This document shows, piece after piece, positions 1 to 9,398 of a DNA stretch of 64,000 nt. The position numbers were made by a program, and so were the translations under genes. A model generated the notes under the pieces. The model worked only from the letters and a program-made list of their open reading frames with translations. It did not search any database and was not told the origin of the DNA. Each line of letters opens with the position of its first letter. Within the stretch, counting starts at the first letter, position 1. Source of the stretch: Streptomyces sp. SirexAA-E (lineage in GTDB: Bacteria > Actinomycetota > Actinomycetes > Streptomycetales > Streptomycetaceae); NCBI RefSeq assembly GCF_000177195.2, contig NC_015953.1, positions 682,001 through 746,000 on the forward strand. Direction: 5' to 3'.

Positions 1-2
1 TA

Positions 3-1700
3 CGCACGTACGTCCGTTCCCTGCTTCGGCGTCACCGCAGGCCGTTCGCCGTGCTGATCGCGGCCAACGCGGTCGCGGTGATCGCCTCGATCACCGGTCC
101 CTATCTGCTGGGCGGCCTGGTCGAGGACCTGTCGAACGGCGTCGGGGACCTCCATCTGGAGCGCACCGTGGCGGTGTTCGCGGTGGCCCTGGTCGTGCAG
201 ACCGTCTTCACCCGGACCATGCGGCTGCGCGGCGCGATGCTCGGCGAGGAGATGCTCGCCGATCTGCGCGAGGACTTCCTCGTCCGCTCGGTCGGACTGC
301 CCCCGGGTGTACTGGAGCGGGCGGGCACCGGTGATCTGCTGTCCAGGATCACCACGGACATCGACCGGCTGGCCAACGCGATGCGGGAGGCCGTGCCGCA
401 GCTGGCGATCGGTGTGGTGTGGGTGGGGCTGCTGATCGGCGCGCTCACCGTCACCGCCCCGCCGCTGGCCCTCGCGGTGCTGATCGCCCTGCCGGTGCTG
501 CTCGTCGGCTGCCGGTGGTACTTCCGGCGGGCGCCGTCCGCGTACCGTTCGGAGGCCGCCGGATACGCGGCGGTGGCCGCGGTGCTGGCCGAGACGGTGG
601 ACGCCGGGCGGACCGTGGAGTCCCACCGTCTGGGGGCCCGCCGGGTCGCCCTGTCGGACCGCCGGATCACTCAGTGGACCGCGTGGGAGCGGTACACGCT
701 CTTCCTGCGCTCGGTGCTCTTCCCCGTCATCAACGCCACCTATGTGACGATCCTGGGCGCGGTGCTGCTGCTCGGCGGCTGGTTCGTGATCGAGGGGTGG
801 CTCACCGTCGGGCAGCTGACGACGGGGGCGCTGCTGGCGCAGATGATGGTGGATCCGATCGGCCTGATCCTGCGCTGGTACGACGAGTTGCAGGTCGCCC
901 AGGTGTCGCTGGCCCGGCTCGTCGGCGTGCGGGAGATCGAGCCCGACGCCGGGGACGACCGGGTCGGGCCGGACGGCCGGGAGGTCCGGGCGGAGGAGGT
1001 GCGCTTCGGCTACCGCGCCGGTGTGGACGTCCTGCACGACGTGTCGCTGGCTGTCGCCCCGGGCACGCGGGTGGCGCTGGTCGGGCCGTCGGGGGCGGGC
1101 AAGTCCACTCTGGGCCGTCTGCTGGCCGGGATCTACGCTCCCCGGAGCGGCGAGGTCACCCTCGGCGGGGCCGAGCTGTCCCGGATGACGGCCGAGCGGG
1201 TGCGGAGCCATGTGGCCCTGGTCAACCAGGAGCACCACGTGTTCGTGGGGACGCTCCGGGACAACCTGCTCCTGGCCCGTACGGACGCCGAGGACGCGCA
1301 GCTGTGGGCCTCGCTCGCGGCGGTCGACGCGGACGGCTGGGCCAAGGCGCTGGACGACGGCCTGGACACCGAGGTCGGCTCGGGAAGCGTGTCGCTGACC
1401 CCGGCGCAGGCGCAGCAGATCGCCCTGGCCCGGCTGGTGCTGGCGGACCCGCACACGCTGGTGCTGGACGAGGCGACCTCACTGCTCGACCCGCGGGCGG
1501 CCCGGCACCTGGAGCGTTCCCTGGCCCAGGTGCTGGACGGCCGTACGGTGATCGCGATCGCCCACCGGCTGCACACGGCTCACGACGCGGACGTGATCGC
1601 GGTCGTGGAGAACGGCCGGATCGCCGAACTGGGCAGTCACGACGAGCTGGTCGCGGCGGACGGCGCGTACGCGGCCCTGTGGCGCTCCTGGCACGGGTGA
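3..1700 (+). CDS. ABC exporter, fused membrane and ATPase domains (5' end cut off)
   Basis: The frame is open to the left edge of the window. The residues before the first possible start (GTG at 51) align with the N-terminus of the paralogue at 3516, so the gene begins upstream and is partial. An N-terminal six-helix membrane domain is followed by an ATPase domain with a normal Walker A (GPSGAGKST, near nt 1084), Q-loop, Walker B (LVLDEAT) and H-loop (IAHR). The signature motif LSGGQ is replaced by LTPAQAQQ. Such a half-transporter normally pairs with a partner that supplies LSGGQ. The adjacent downstream gene belongs with the third gene, so this one's partner is probably just outside the window. 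Substrate unknown. A hairpin follows the stop. Confidence 0.9.
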   Translation, partial: RTYVRSLLRRHRRPFAVLIAANAVAVIASITGPYLLGGLVEDLSNGVGDLHLERTVAVFAVALVVQTVFTRTMRLRGAMLGEEMLADLREDFLVRSVGLPPGVLERAGTGDLLSRITTDIDRLANAMREAVPQLAIGVVWVGLLIGALTVTAPPLALAVLIALPVLLVGCRWYFRRAPSAYRSEAAGYAAVAAVLAETVDAGRTVESHRLGARRVALSDRRITQWTAWERYTLFLRSVLFPVINATYVTILGAVLLLGGWFVIEGWLTVGQLTTGALLAQMMVDPIGLILRWYDELQVAQVSLARLVGVREIEPDAGDDRVGPDGREVRAEEVRFGYRAGVDVLHDVSLAVAPGTRVALVGPSGAGKSTLGRLLAGIYAPRSGEVTLGGAELSRMTAERVRSHVALVNQEHHVFVGTLRDNLLLARTDAEDAQLWASLAAVDADGWAKALDDGLDTEVGSGSVSLTPAQAQQIALARLVLADPHTLVLDEATSLLDPRAARHLERSLAQVLDGRTVIAIAHRLHTAHDADVIAVVENGRIAELGSHDELVAADGAYAALWRSWHG

Positions 1701-1709
1701 GCCCACCGA

Positions 1710-1742
1710 GGGCTGTCCCGGCATATCTGCCGTGGACAGCCC
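1710..1742 (+). terminator. Hairpin terminator after the first ABC gene
   Basis: The arms GGGCTGTCC (1710-1718) and GGACAGCCC (1734-1742) enclose a second stem, CGGCA-TATC-TGCCG. This gives about 14 base pairs with one bulged T. There is no U-tract, which is usual for Streptomyces terminators. It separates the first ABC gene from the pair that follows. Confidence 0.7.
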
Positions 1743-1755
1743 TTAGGGTGCGGCC

Positions 1756-3519
1756 ATGACGGATTCGTACAAAGATCCGGGGACCCCGGACTGTCGTAGC
1801 GCCGCGCGATACCTGCTCTGGCTGATCACCCGTCAGCGCCGCCGGATCGCCGCCGGTGCGCTGCTGGGCAGTGCCTGGATGGTCTGTCTGACGGTGCCGC
1901 CGTACCTGCTCTCACGCGCCATCGACGACGGGCTGGAGTCCGGCCGGTGGTCCGCCCTGGCCGGCTGGGTGGCGGCGTTGCTGGGTGTGGGGGTGCTGAA
2001 CGCGTGGCTGGCCATCATGCGCCACCGCACGATGACCAGGGTGCGGTTGGACGCCGTCTTCCGGTCCGTGCGGGTCGTGGTCGCACAGGCGACCCGCCTC
2101 GGCGGGGCGCTTCCGGGCCGGGTCACTGCCGGGGAGGTCGTCACGATCGGGTTCGGCGACGTCGCCGTCATCGCCAACACGCTCACGATCACCGGCCCCG
2201 GTGTCGGAGCGGTCCTCGCCTATGTCGTCGTGGCCGTCCTGCTGTTGACCGTGTCGCCGCTGCTCGCCGTGGTGGTGCTGCTCGGGGTGCCGCTGCTCGC
2301 CCTGGCGGTCGGCCCGTTGCTGGGGCGGCTGCAGGGCGTCGAGGCGACGTACCGGGAGCGGCAGGGCGGGCTCGCCGCCCGTTTCGAGGACATGGTCAAG
2401 GGCCTGCGCGTCCTCAACGGCATCGGCGGCAAGGACGTGTACGCCGAGCGCTACCGGCGCGGCTCCCGGGAACTCCGGGCGGAGGGGTACCGCGTCGGCA
2501 CGGTGACCAGCTGGATCCACGCCCTCGGTGTCGGTCTTCCCACCTTGTTCCTCGGGGCCGTGACCTGGCTCGCGGCCCGGATGGCCGCTCAGGGGACGAT
2601 CAGCGTCGGCGAGTTGGTCGCGGTCTACGGCTATGCCGCGGTGCTGGTGGTTCCGGTCTCGTTCTTCATCGAGGGCGGCTACGACCTCAGCCGCGGACTC
2701 GTGGCAGCCCGCCGGGTCGTACGGTTCCTGTCCCTGGAGCCCGATCCCGTCGGCGGGAAGGCGGCCTCGGCCGGTCCCGGGGCGCCGTCCACGCTGCGCG
2801 ACCCGGAATCCGGCGTCGAGGCCGAGCCCGGGAGGCTGACCGCGTTGGTCAGCGCCAGCCCCTCGGAGTCCGCGGCGGTGGTCGACCGCCTCGGCCGGTT
2901 CGCCCCGTCGGCCGTCACCTGGGGCGGGACACGCCTGGACGACATCGATCTGACCCAGGTCCGCCGTCGGATCCTCGTCGCGGACAACGAGGCCGACCTG
3001 TTCGCCGGTCCGTTCCGCGAGGTGGTCGGCGGCGCTTCGGACCGGGACGAGGAGGCCATCGGCAGCGCTGTCCGCGCGGCCGTGGCCCAGGACATCGTCC
3101 GCGGGCTGCCGGACGGCCTCGACTCGCTCGTCGAGGCGCAGGGCCGCAACCTCTCCGGTGGCCAGCGGCAGCGCGTCCGCCTGGCCCGGGCCCTGCTGGC
3201 CGACCCGGAGGTGCTCCTGGCGGTCGAGCCGACCTCGGCGGTCGACGCGCACACCGAGGCTGCTGTCGCGACCCGGCTGCGCGCCGCGCGGTCCGGCCGC
3301 ACCACGGTCGTCACCAGTACGTCACCGCTCCTGCTGGACCGGGCGGACACCGTGTACTACCTGGTCGACGGGTCCGTCGCGGCCGTGGGCGACCACCGTG
3401 AACTCCTGGAGACGGAGCGCGGTTACCGCCTCCTCGTGTCACGCGGCGCGGATGACGACGAGGGCGGTGACGGGGTCGGTGAAGGCCCCGTCCCGCCGCT
3501 CCGGGAGGCCGTGCGATGA
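1756..3519 (+). CDS. ABC exporter subunit with degenerate ATPase site
   Basis: A 587-residue fused membrane plus ATPase half-transporter. The membrane domain spans roughly residues 20-300. In the ATPase domain the Walker A region (about residues 361-376, ALVSASPSESAA) has lost the GxxGxGK[ST] pattern. The Walker B Asp is Val (LLAVEPTSAVD), the Q-loop Gln is gone (ADNEADLF) and the H-loop His is Ser (TSTSP). The signature LSGGQRQR near residue 466 is canonical. By the rules of heterodimeric ABC exporters it cannot hydrolyse ATP at its own site but supplies LSGGQ to its partner. The stop overlaps the start of the next gene by four bases (ATGA), so the two are translationally coupled and very likely form one heterodimer. 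Substrate unknown; no iron box is present. Confidence 0.92.
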   Translation: MTDSYKDPGTPDCRSAARYLLWLITRQRRRIAAGALLGSAWMVCLTVPPYLLSRAIDDGLESGRWSALAGWVAALLGVGVLNAWLAIMRHRTMTRVRLDAVFRSVRVVVAQATRLGGALPGRVTAGEVVTIGFGDVAVIANTLTITGPGVGAVLAYVVVAVLLLTVSPLLAVVVLLGVPLLALAVGPLLGRLQGVEATYRERQGGLAARFEDMVKGLRVLNGIGGKDVYAERYRRGSRELRAEGYRVGTVTSWIHALGVGLPTLFLGAVTWLAARMAAQGTISVGELVAVYGYAAVLVVPVSFFIEGGYDLSRGLVAARRVVRFLSLEPDPVGGKAASAGPGAPSTLRDPESGVEAEPGRLTALVSASPSESAAVVDRLGRFAPSAVTWGGTRLDDIDLTQVRRRILVADNEADLFAGPFREVVGGASDRDEEAIGSAVRAAVAQDIVRGLPDGLDSLVEAQGRNLSGGQRQRVRLARALLADPEVLLAVEPTSAVDAHTEAAVATRLRAARSGRTTVVTSTSPLLLDRADTVYYLVDGSVAAVGDHRELLETERGYRLLVSRGADDDEGGDGVGEGPVPPLREAVR

Positions 3520-5273
3520 CCGCCGGTTCCCTTCCCGTCGCCGGGCCCTCGGCCGTCCGCCGGGCGGCGCTCCGGCTGGTCCGGCAGGACGGCCGTGCCT
3601 TCGCGGCCGTGATCGGCCTCAACGCGTCGGCCGCCGGTGCCGGGCTCGTCGGCCCCTGGCTGCTCGGCCGCATCATCGACGAGGTCAGGGCGGGGGCTTC
3701 GGTCGCCGCGGTGGACCGCCTCGCACTCGCCATCCTCGTCTTCGCCCTGGTGCAGCTCCTTCTGGTCCGTTACGCCGGTCACCTCGGGCACCGCTTCGGC
3801 GAACGGACCCTGGCGCGTATCCGCGAGCAGTTCGCCGACCGGGCACTCGCCCTGCCCGCCACGGTGGTCGAGCGCGCCGGCACGGGCGACCTGCTCACCC
3901 GCGGCACCACCGATGTCGCCGCGGTCGGCGCCACCCTCCGGGACGCCGGACCCGAGATCCTCATCGCCGCGGCCCAGGCGCTCTTCATCCTCGGCGCGGT
4001 CTTCGCGCTCGACCCGCTGCTCGGCGCGTGCGGGGTGCTGGGCCTGTGCGGCATCTGGTTCGCCGCCCGCTGGTATCTGCGCCGGGCGCTCGACGCGTAC
4101 CTGGCCGAGGGAGCCGCCAACTCGGCTCTCGCGGAGCAGCTGGCGGCCACCGCCGCCGGTGCCCGCACCGTCGAGGCCCTCGGGCTCCAGCGGCGCCGTG
4201 TCGCGGCGAGCGAGAAGACGATCGCGGAGTGCCGGAGCACACGGGTCCGGACGCTGTTCCTGCGCAGTGTCCTCTTCCCGGCCGTGGACGTCTCCTACGT
4301 CGTTCCCGTGGCGGGTGTCCTGCTGCTCGGCGCGGTGCTGCACGACCACGGTTCCATGAGCCTGGGCGCGGTGGTCGCCTCGGCCCTGTACCTGCGGCAG
4401 CTGTCCCAGCCCCTGGACACCGTCCTGCAGCAGATGGAACAGGTGCAGAGCAGCAGCGCCTCGTTCGCCAGGGTCGAGGGCCTCGGCCTGGCGGCGCAGG
4501 CGCCGCCGGCCTCCTCCCCCGTACCGGCCGACGACCGGATCGAGGTGTCCGCGGTGCGCTACGCCTACGAGGGCGGCGGCGACGTCCTGCACGGGGTCGA
4601 CCTGACGGTCCGGCCCGGCGAGCGGCTGGTGATCGTCGGCCCCTCCGGTGCGGGCAAGACCACGCTGGGCCGGCTGCTGGCGGGCATGGACCGGCCGCGC
4701 ACCGGCTCGGTGACCGTGGGACGGGTCCCGGTCGCCGGCCTCGACCCCGAGCGGCTGCGCCGGCACGTCGTCCTCGTCACCCAGGAGCACCACGTGTTCC
4801 TCGGCACGGTCGGGGACAACCTCCGGGTCGCCTCCGCCCACGCCACCGACGACGAACTGCGCGCGGCACTCGCCACCGTCGGAGCCGGGTGGGCCGACGA
4901 ACTGCCGGACGGCCTGGACACCGACCTGGGCCCCGGAGGGTACCGGCCGGACGGCGCCCAGGCGCAGCAGCTCGCCCTGGCGCGGGTGGTGCTGGCCGAC
5001 CCGCACACACTGATACTCGACGAGGCGACCGCGCTCCTGGACCCCAGGACCGCACGGCACACGGAACGGGCACTGGCCGCCGTCCTCGAAGGCCGGACCG
5101 TCATCGCCGTCGCGCACCGACTGCAGACGGCGCACGACGCCGACCGGGTGGCCGTGATGGAGGACGGCCGGCTCACCGAGCTCGGCACCCACGACGAGCT
5201 GGTGGCGGCGGACGGCGCCTACGCCGCGCTGTGGCGTTCCTGGCACGGAGAGGGGCCGTCCTCCTCCTGCTGA
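3516..5273 (+). CDS. ABC exporter subunit with catalytic ATPase site
   Basis: A 585-residue fused half-transporter, partner of the preceding gene (ATGA overlap). Walker A GPSGAGKTT is near residues 375-383. The Q-loop (VTQEHHVF), Walker B (LILDEAT) and H-loop (VAHR) are intact. The signature motif reads RPDGAQAQQ instead of LSGGQ. In the heterodimer its Walker A/B would meet the LSGGQ of the upstream protein to make one competent ATP site, while the other composite site is dead. It is closely similar in layout to the truncated gene at the window start, so this stretch looks like a duplicated exporter pair. A hairpin terminator follows. Confidence 0.92.
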   Translation: MTAGSLPVAGPSAVRRAALRLVRQDGRAFAAVIGLNASAAGAGLVGPWLLGRIIDEVRAGASVAAVDRLALAILVFALVQLLLVRYAGHLGHRFGERTLARIREQFADRALALPATVVERAGTGDLLTRGTTDVAAVGATLRDAGPEILIAAAQALFILGAVFALDPLLGACGVLGLCGIWFAARWYLRRALDAYLAEGAANSALAEQLAATAAGARTVEALGLQRRRVAASEKTIAECRSTRVRTLFLRSVLFPAVDVSYVVPVAGVLLLGAVLHDHGSMSLGAVVASALYLRQLSQPLDTVLQQMEQVQSSSASFARVEGLGLAAQAPPASSPVPADDRIEVSAVRYAYEGGGDVLHGVDLTVRPGERLVIVGPSGAGKTTLGRLLAGMDRPRTGSVTVGRVPVAGLDPERLRRHVVLVTQEHHVFLGTVGDNLRVASAHATDDELRAALATVGAGWADELPDGLDTDLGPGGYRPDGAQAQQLALARVVLADPHTLILDEATALLDPRTARHTERALAAVLEGRTVIAVAHRLQTAHDADRVAVMEDGRLTELGTHDELVAADGAYAALWRSWHGEGPSSSC

Positions 5274-5286
5274 GCCGGCCTCCCTC

Positions 5287-5319
5287 CCGCCCCCGGGACT
5301 GGCCGCTCCCCGGGGGCGG
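5287..5319 (+). terminator. Hairpin terminator of the ABC pair
   Basis: Perfect 11-bp arms, CCGCCCCCGGG (5287-5297) and CCCGGGGGCGG (5309-5319), with an 11-base loop, lie 13 bases after the ABC gene stop. Confidence 0.7.
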
Positions 5320-5444
5320 AAGCACGCCGCCGCGGCCCGCACAAGAGGCGAAGTCCGTCACCTGCGGTGAGGATGAGGAGTGACTGGCCCCGGATCCGGG
5401 GCAGGCGAGCGATGACCGCGTAAACCCGAGAAGGGACGCACACC

Positions 5445-6806
5445 GTGGCACGACCCAGGATTCTCGTTGTCGGCGCCGGCTTTGCCGGGATCGAGTGCGT
5501 ACGCCGGCTGGAACGCAGCCTCGCTCCGGGTGAGGCGGACATCGCGCTGGTCACCCCGTTCTCCTACCAGCTCTACCTGCCGTTGCTTCCGCAGGTCGCC
5601 TCCGGGGTGCTCACTCCCCAGTCGGTCGCCGTCTCGCTGCGGCGCAGCCGGCGCCACCGCACCCGCATCGTGCCCGGCGGGGCGATCGGGGTGGACCCCA
5701 AGGCGAAGGTCTGCGTCGTACGGAAGATCACCGACGAGATCGTGAACGAGCCGTACGACTATCTCGTGCTGGCCGCCGGCAGCGTGACCAGGACGTTCGA
5801 CATCCCGGGGCTGGTGGAGAACGCCCGGGGCATGAAGACGCTGGCCGAGGCCGCCTACATCCGGGACCACGTCATCTCCCAGCTCGATCTGGCCGATGCC
5901 AGCCAGGACGAGGCGGAGCGGGCGTCCCGGCTGCAGTTCGTCGTGGTGGGCGGCGGGTACGCCGGTACGGAGACCGCCGCCTGTCTGCAGCGGCTCACCA
6001 CCAACGCCCTCAAGCACTACCCCCGGCTGGACCCGAAGCTGATCAAGTGGCATCTGATCGACATCGCGCCCAAGCTCATGCCGGAGCTCGGCGACAAGCT
6101 CGGCCTGGCCGCGCTCGACATCCTGCGCGACCGGGGCATCGAGGTCTCGCTGGGCGTCTCCGTGGCGGAGGCGGGTCCGGACAAGGTGACCTTCACCGAC
6201 GGCCGGGTCCTTCCCTGCCGCACCCTGATCTGGACCGCCGGCGTCGCGGCCAGTCCGCTCGTCGCCACGCTGGACGCCGAGACGGTACGCGGCCGGCTCG
6301 CGGTGAGCCCCGAGATGTCGGTGCCCGGCGCGGACGGCGTGTTCGCGCTCGGTGATGCGGCCGCGGTGCCGGACCTGACCAAGGACGACGGGGCGATCTG
6401 CCCGCCGACCGCGCAGCACGCCATGCGCCAGGGCCGCGCGTTGGCCGACAACCTCATCGCCTCGCTGCGCAACCGGCCGCTCCAGCCGTACGTCCACAAG
6501 GACCTCGGCCTGGTCGTGGACCTCGGTGGCCGGGACGCCGTGTCCCGGCCGCTGGGCATCGAGCTGAAGGGCATGCCCGCGCAGGCCGTGGCACGCGGCT
6601 ACCACTGGTCGGCGCTGCGGACCAATGTCGCCAAGACCCGGGTCATGACCAACTGGATGCTGAACGCGATCGCCGGTGACGACTTCGTCCGCACCGGCTT
6701 CCAGGCGCGGAAGCGGGCGACCCTGCGCGACTTCGAGTACACGGACGCCTACATGACGCCCGACGAGGTCCGCGCGCACACCGCCTCGGCGGTCCTGCAC
6801 GGGTAG
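5445..6806 (+). CDS. ndh: Type II NADH dehydrogenase (NDH-2)
   Basis: A 453-residue FAD-dependent pyridine nucleotide-disulfide oxidoreductase family protein. It oxidises NADH and passes electrons to menaquinone at the membrane face without pumping protons. The N-terminal FAD-binding fingerprint GAGFAG is at residues 10-15. A second Rossmann motif, VVVGGGYAGTE, for NADH lies near residue 166, and the ALGDAA flavin-contact motif is near residue 303. Length is normal for the family. The GTG start at 5445 is supported by GAGAAGGGA about 8 bases upstream. Monocistronic between two hairpin terminators and convergent with the DNA ligase gene. Function as NDH-2 rather than another oxidoreductase of the family is inferred from overall similarity. 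Confidence 0.88.
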   Translation: MARPRILVVGAGFAGIECVRRLERSLAPGEADIALVTPFSYQLYLPLLPQVASGVLTPQSVAVSLRRSRRHRTRIVPGGAIGVDPKAKVCVVRKITDEIVNEPYDYLVLAAGSVTRTFDIPGLVENARGMKTLAEAAYIRDHVISQLDLADASQDEAERASRLQFVVVGGGYAGTETAACLQRLTTNALKHYPRLDPKLIKWHLIDIAPKLMPELGDKLGLAALDILRDRGIEVSLGVSVAEAGPDKVTFTDGRVLPCRTLIWTAGVAASPLVATLDAETVRGRLAVSPEMSVPGADGVFALGDAAAVPDLTKDDGAICPPTAQHAMRQGRALADNLIASLRNRPLQPYVHKDLGLVVDLGGRDAVSRPLGIELKGMPAQAVARGYHWSALRTNVAKTRVMTNWMLNAIAGDDFVRTGFQARKRATLRDFEYTDAYMTPDEVRAHTASAVLHG

Positions 6807-6817
6807 CGGTCCGGGTG

Positions 6818-6862
6818 TGACGGCGGGCCCCGTCCCTCGTGTGGGGACGGGGCCCGCCGTCA
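6818..6862. terminator. Bidirectional hairpin terminator between ndh and the DNA ligase gene
   Basis: A perfect 19-bp inverted repeat (6818-6836 and 6844-6862) with a 7-base loop. It includes the TGA stop codon of the ligase gene on the minus strand. It can serve both convergent genes. Confidence 0.85.
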
Positions 6863-8395
6863 TGCCCGGCGCGAGAGGACCGTGTCGACGGTGTCCGCCT
6901 CCTCGGGCGGCTTGTCCTCGCGGTAGCCGAGGACCCGGGCGAACCGCAGGGTGACGCCCGCCGGGTAGCGGGTGGAGTCCTGGAGCCCGTCGTAGGCGAT
7001 CTCCACGACGAGTTCCGGGCGGACCGTCACGACGTGCCCGTCGTCGCCGGTGGACAGTTCCAGGAGCCGTTCGGTCTGCCAGGCGAGCATCGTGTCGGTG
7101 AGGCCCTTGAAGGTCTTGCCCAGCATCGCGAAGGTGCCGTCCGGGCGGCGTGCGCCCAGGTGCAGGTTGGACAGCTTGCCGGTGCGCCGTCCGTGGCCCC
7201 ATTCGGCGGCGAGCACGACGAGGTCCAGGGTGTGGACGGGTTTCACCTTCAGCCAGGACGCGCCCCGCCGTCCGGCGCTGTACGGGGCGCTCGCGCCCTT
7301 GGCCACCACGCCCTCGTGGCCGCGGCCCAGGGCGGCCTCGAAGAACTCCTCGGCGGCCCGGCGCGCTGCCGGGTCCCGCGGGTCGGTGACGGTGACGCGC
7401 CGTACCCGCATGGGCTCGGGCACCAGCGTGTCCAGGGCCGTGTGCCGTTCGGTGAAGGGGAGGTCGATGAGTTCGCGTCCGTCGAGCGCGAGGACGTCGA
7501 AGAAGACCGCGACGACGGGGACCGCCGCCGCGGCGGTGGCGACGTCCCGCCGGGACCCGACCCGGGCGGCCGTCTCCTGGAAGGGCCGGGGGCGCCCGTC
7601 CGGTCCGAGGGCGATCACCTCGCCGTCCAGGACGAACCGCTCGCCGGGGAAGCGGGCGACGGCCGTGGCCGGCTCCGGCAGCCGGTCGGTGATGTCGTCG
7701 AGGGTGCGGGTGTAGATCCGCACCCCGGCGCCGTCCCGGTGGACCTGGACGCGGATGCCGTCGAGCTTCTCCTCCACGGCGCACGGCCCCAGCTTGTCGA
7801 CGGCCTCGGTGACCGAACCGGCGGTGTGGGCCAGCATCGGCAGGACCGGACGGCCGACGGTGAGGCGGAAGGCCGCGAGGGCCTCGGGACCGTCGGCGAG
7901 CAGGGCCCGGGCGACGGACTGGAGCGACCCGGCGAGCATGACCGCCCGGCGCACGTCGGCGGGCGGCGCCCCGGTGGCGGCGGCCAGGGCGTCGGCGGCG
8001 AGGGCCTCCAGGGCACCCTGGCGCAGCTCGCCGGTGAGCAGTCCGCGAAGGAAGTGCTGTTCGTCGGCGGTGGCCGCGGCGAACAGCCGCCGCAGCCGCT
8101 CCTTGCGTGCCGCCTGCGAGCCGGGACCGGACAGCGCCCCGACGGCCGTGAGCTCGGCGTGGGCCTCCGCCACCGTCAGTACGGGGGTGTCCGCGGGTCG
8201 GGGCGGATCGGAGAGGGCGCTCCACCCGATGCCGAGCCTGCCCTGCGGGAGGCGGCCCGCCAGGTACGGGATGACGGTCGGGACGTCGTCGGGCCCGGTC
8301 TCCCGGAAGAGACCGGCCAGCAGGGCGACCTTGCGGTTCCGGGCCGAGGTCGCGGCGACCTCCAGGGACACGTGGGCGAGCCGGGCGAGCAGCAT
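6860..8395 (-). CDS. ATP-dependent DNA ligase
   Basis: A 511-residue ATP-dependent DNA ligase of the LigB type. It seals nicks through a ligase-AMP intermediate. The nucleotidyltransferase motif I, EEKLDGIR, lies near residue 210 with the lysine that is adenylated. The later motifs EGVVAK and SWLKVKP and a C-terminal OB-fold region follow the usual order after an N-terminal DNA-binding region. Streptomycetes use NAD-dependent LigA for replication, so this is an accessory ligase, probably for repair. It shares a border with a YdjM-like membrane protein, a relative of LexA-regulated genes, and is convergent with ndh. The stop codon lies inside the terminator hairpin. Confidence 0.92.
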   Translation of the reverse strand: MLLARLAHVSLEVAATSARNRKVALLAGLFRETGPDDVPTVIPYLAGRLPQGRLGIGWSALSDPPRPADTPVLTVAEAHAELTAVGALSGPGSQAARKERLRRLFAAATADEQHFLRGLLTGELRQGALEALAADALAAATGAPPADVRRAVMLAGSLQSVARALLADGPEALAAFRLTVGRPVLPMLAHTAGSVTEAVDKLGPCAVEEKLDGIRVQVHRDGAGVRIYTRTLDDITDRLPEPATAVARFPGERFVLDGEVIALGPDGRPRPFQETAARVGSRRDVATAAAAVPVVAVFFDVLALDGRELIDLPFTERHTALDTLVPEPMRVRRVTVTDPRDPAARRAAEEFFEAALGRGHEGVVAKGASAPYSAGRRGASWLKVKPVHTLDLVVLAAEWGHGRRTGKLSNLHLGARRPDGTFAMLGKTFKGLTDTMLAWQTERLLELSTGDDGHVVTVRPELVVEIAYDGLQDSTRYPAGVTLRFARVLGYREDKPPEEADTVDTVLSRRA

Positions 8396-8449
8396 GCAGT
8401 CATGGTGCTACGCGCACGCGGGCGCCGCCCCCGGAACGGCTCGGTGCCG

Positions 8450-9241
8450 TCAGCCGAGGTTGAGCGCCGCGATGCCGCCTATTCCGCCGAGCACCATGAA
8501 GACCGGCATCAGCACCTTGATCTCGACCCAGCTGCCCGCCCGGAACCGCATGGCCTTCGGCGGCCCGAGCGGGTACCAGCGCTTGCGGCCTATCGGCAGG
8601 GGCCACAGGATCGGGCAGCCGGAGACGGTGAGCGCGTCACCGATGTCGTGGACGAGGGCGCCGAGCACGATCGGCAGGCCGAGCCACAGGTACTCCATGC
8701 CGGGTTCGGAGAACAGCCAGGTGGAGCCGTTGCCCGGCTCGTCCAGCACTCCGGCCAGGATCCACGCGCTGGTCGCGCCGAGCAGCCACACCAGGACGTC
8801 GCTGGAGACCCGGGCCGCCCGCCACAGCAGGCCCTCGACGGCGAGCACCAGGTGGACGAAGAGGATGGCCAGCACGGCCCACCGGCCGAGGGTGACCGCG
8901 GCGAGGGAGCAGCCGCCGCCGATCAGCACCGCCCACAGCCAGGTGTGGGTCAGGGTGCGGTGACCGCCGGTCCTGCGCGGGTCGCCGGGTCCCTTGGTCG
9001 CCTTGTAGACGGTGTACGAGAGCTTGTCGACGACCTCGCAGACACCCTTGGACACGGGGCCGAAGGCCCGCGAGATGGTGGCGGACTTGTGGTCCAGGTC
9101 CGGGGCGAGCGCGGCGCCCGCGCAGATCAGCGCCCCGACGACCAGGACGGGCCAGGGCATCGCGTGGCCCGCGCCCGCGGCCGCGGCACCCACCCCCAGC
9201 CAGGCCGCCGCTCCTGACAGCGAGTGTGCCGGTCCCATCAT
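8450..9241 (-). CDS. YdjM/DUF457-like membrane-bound putative metal-dependent hydrolase
   Basis: About 263 residues with several hydrophobic segments. Conserved polar motifs are typical of the YdjM/DUF457 family: an N-terminal GPAHSLSG, then PDLDH, then GHRTLTHT, and late HDIGDALT. The Asp and His residues would bind metal at the membrane; the reaction is unknown in the family. The start is one of two adjacent ATGs (9241 or 9238). It precedes the ligase gene on the same strand with a 54-base gap, so the two may be co-transcribed, and is divergent from the helicase. Confidence 0.75.
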   Translation of the reverse strand: MMGPAHSLSGAAAWLGVGAAAAGAGHAMPWPVLVVGALICAGAALAPDLDHKSATISRAFGPVSKGVCEVVDKLSYTVYKATKGPGDPRRTGGHRTLTHTWLWAVLIGGGCSLAAVTLGRWAVLAILFVHLVLAVEGLLWRAARVSSDVLVWLLGATSAWILAGVLDEPGNGSTWLFSEPGMEYLWLGLPIVLGALVHDIGDALTVSGCPILWPLPIGRKRWYPLGPPKAMRFRAGSWVEIKVLMPVFMVLGGIGGIAALNLG

Positions 9242-9398
9242 CGCTTCTGCCCGCCCCCATCGTGATCCGGCCGCGTCCACGGCCGGGCCGCCATCGCCTG
9301 TACGCGGCGGCCGAGTTGAAGGAGGAAGCGTATCGTCCATGATCTTCGCCCGGTCCGCCGGTTCCCTGATCGGGACGTGGGGCAGGCAAGATGGGGGC

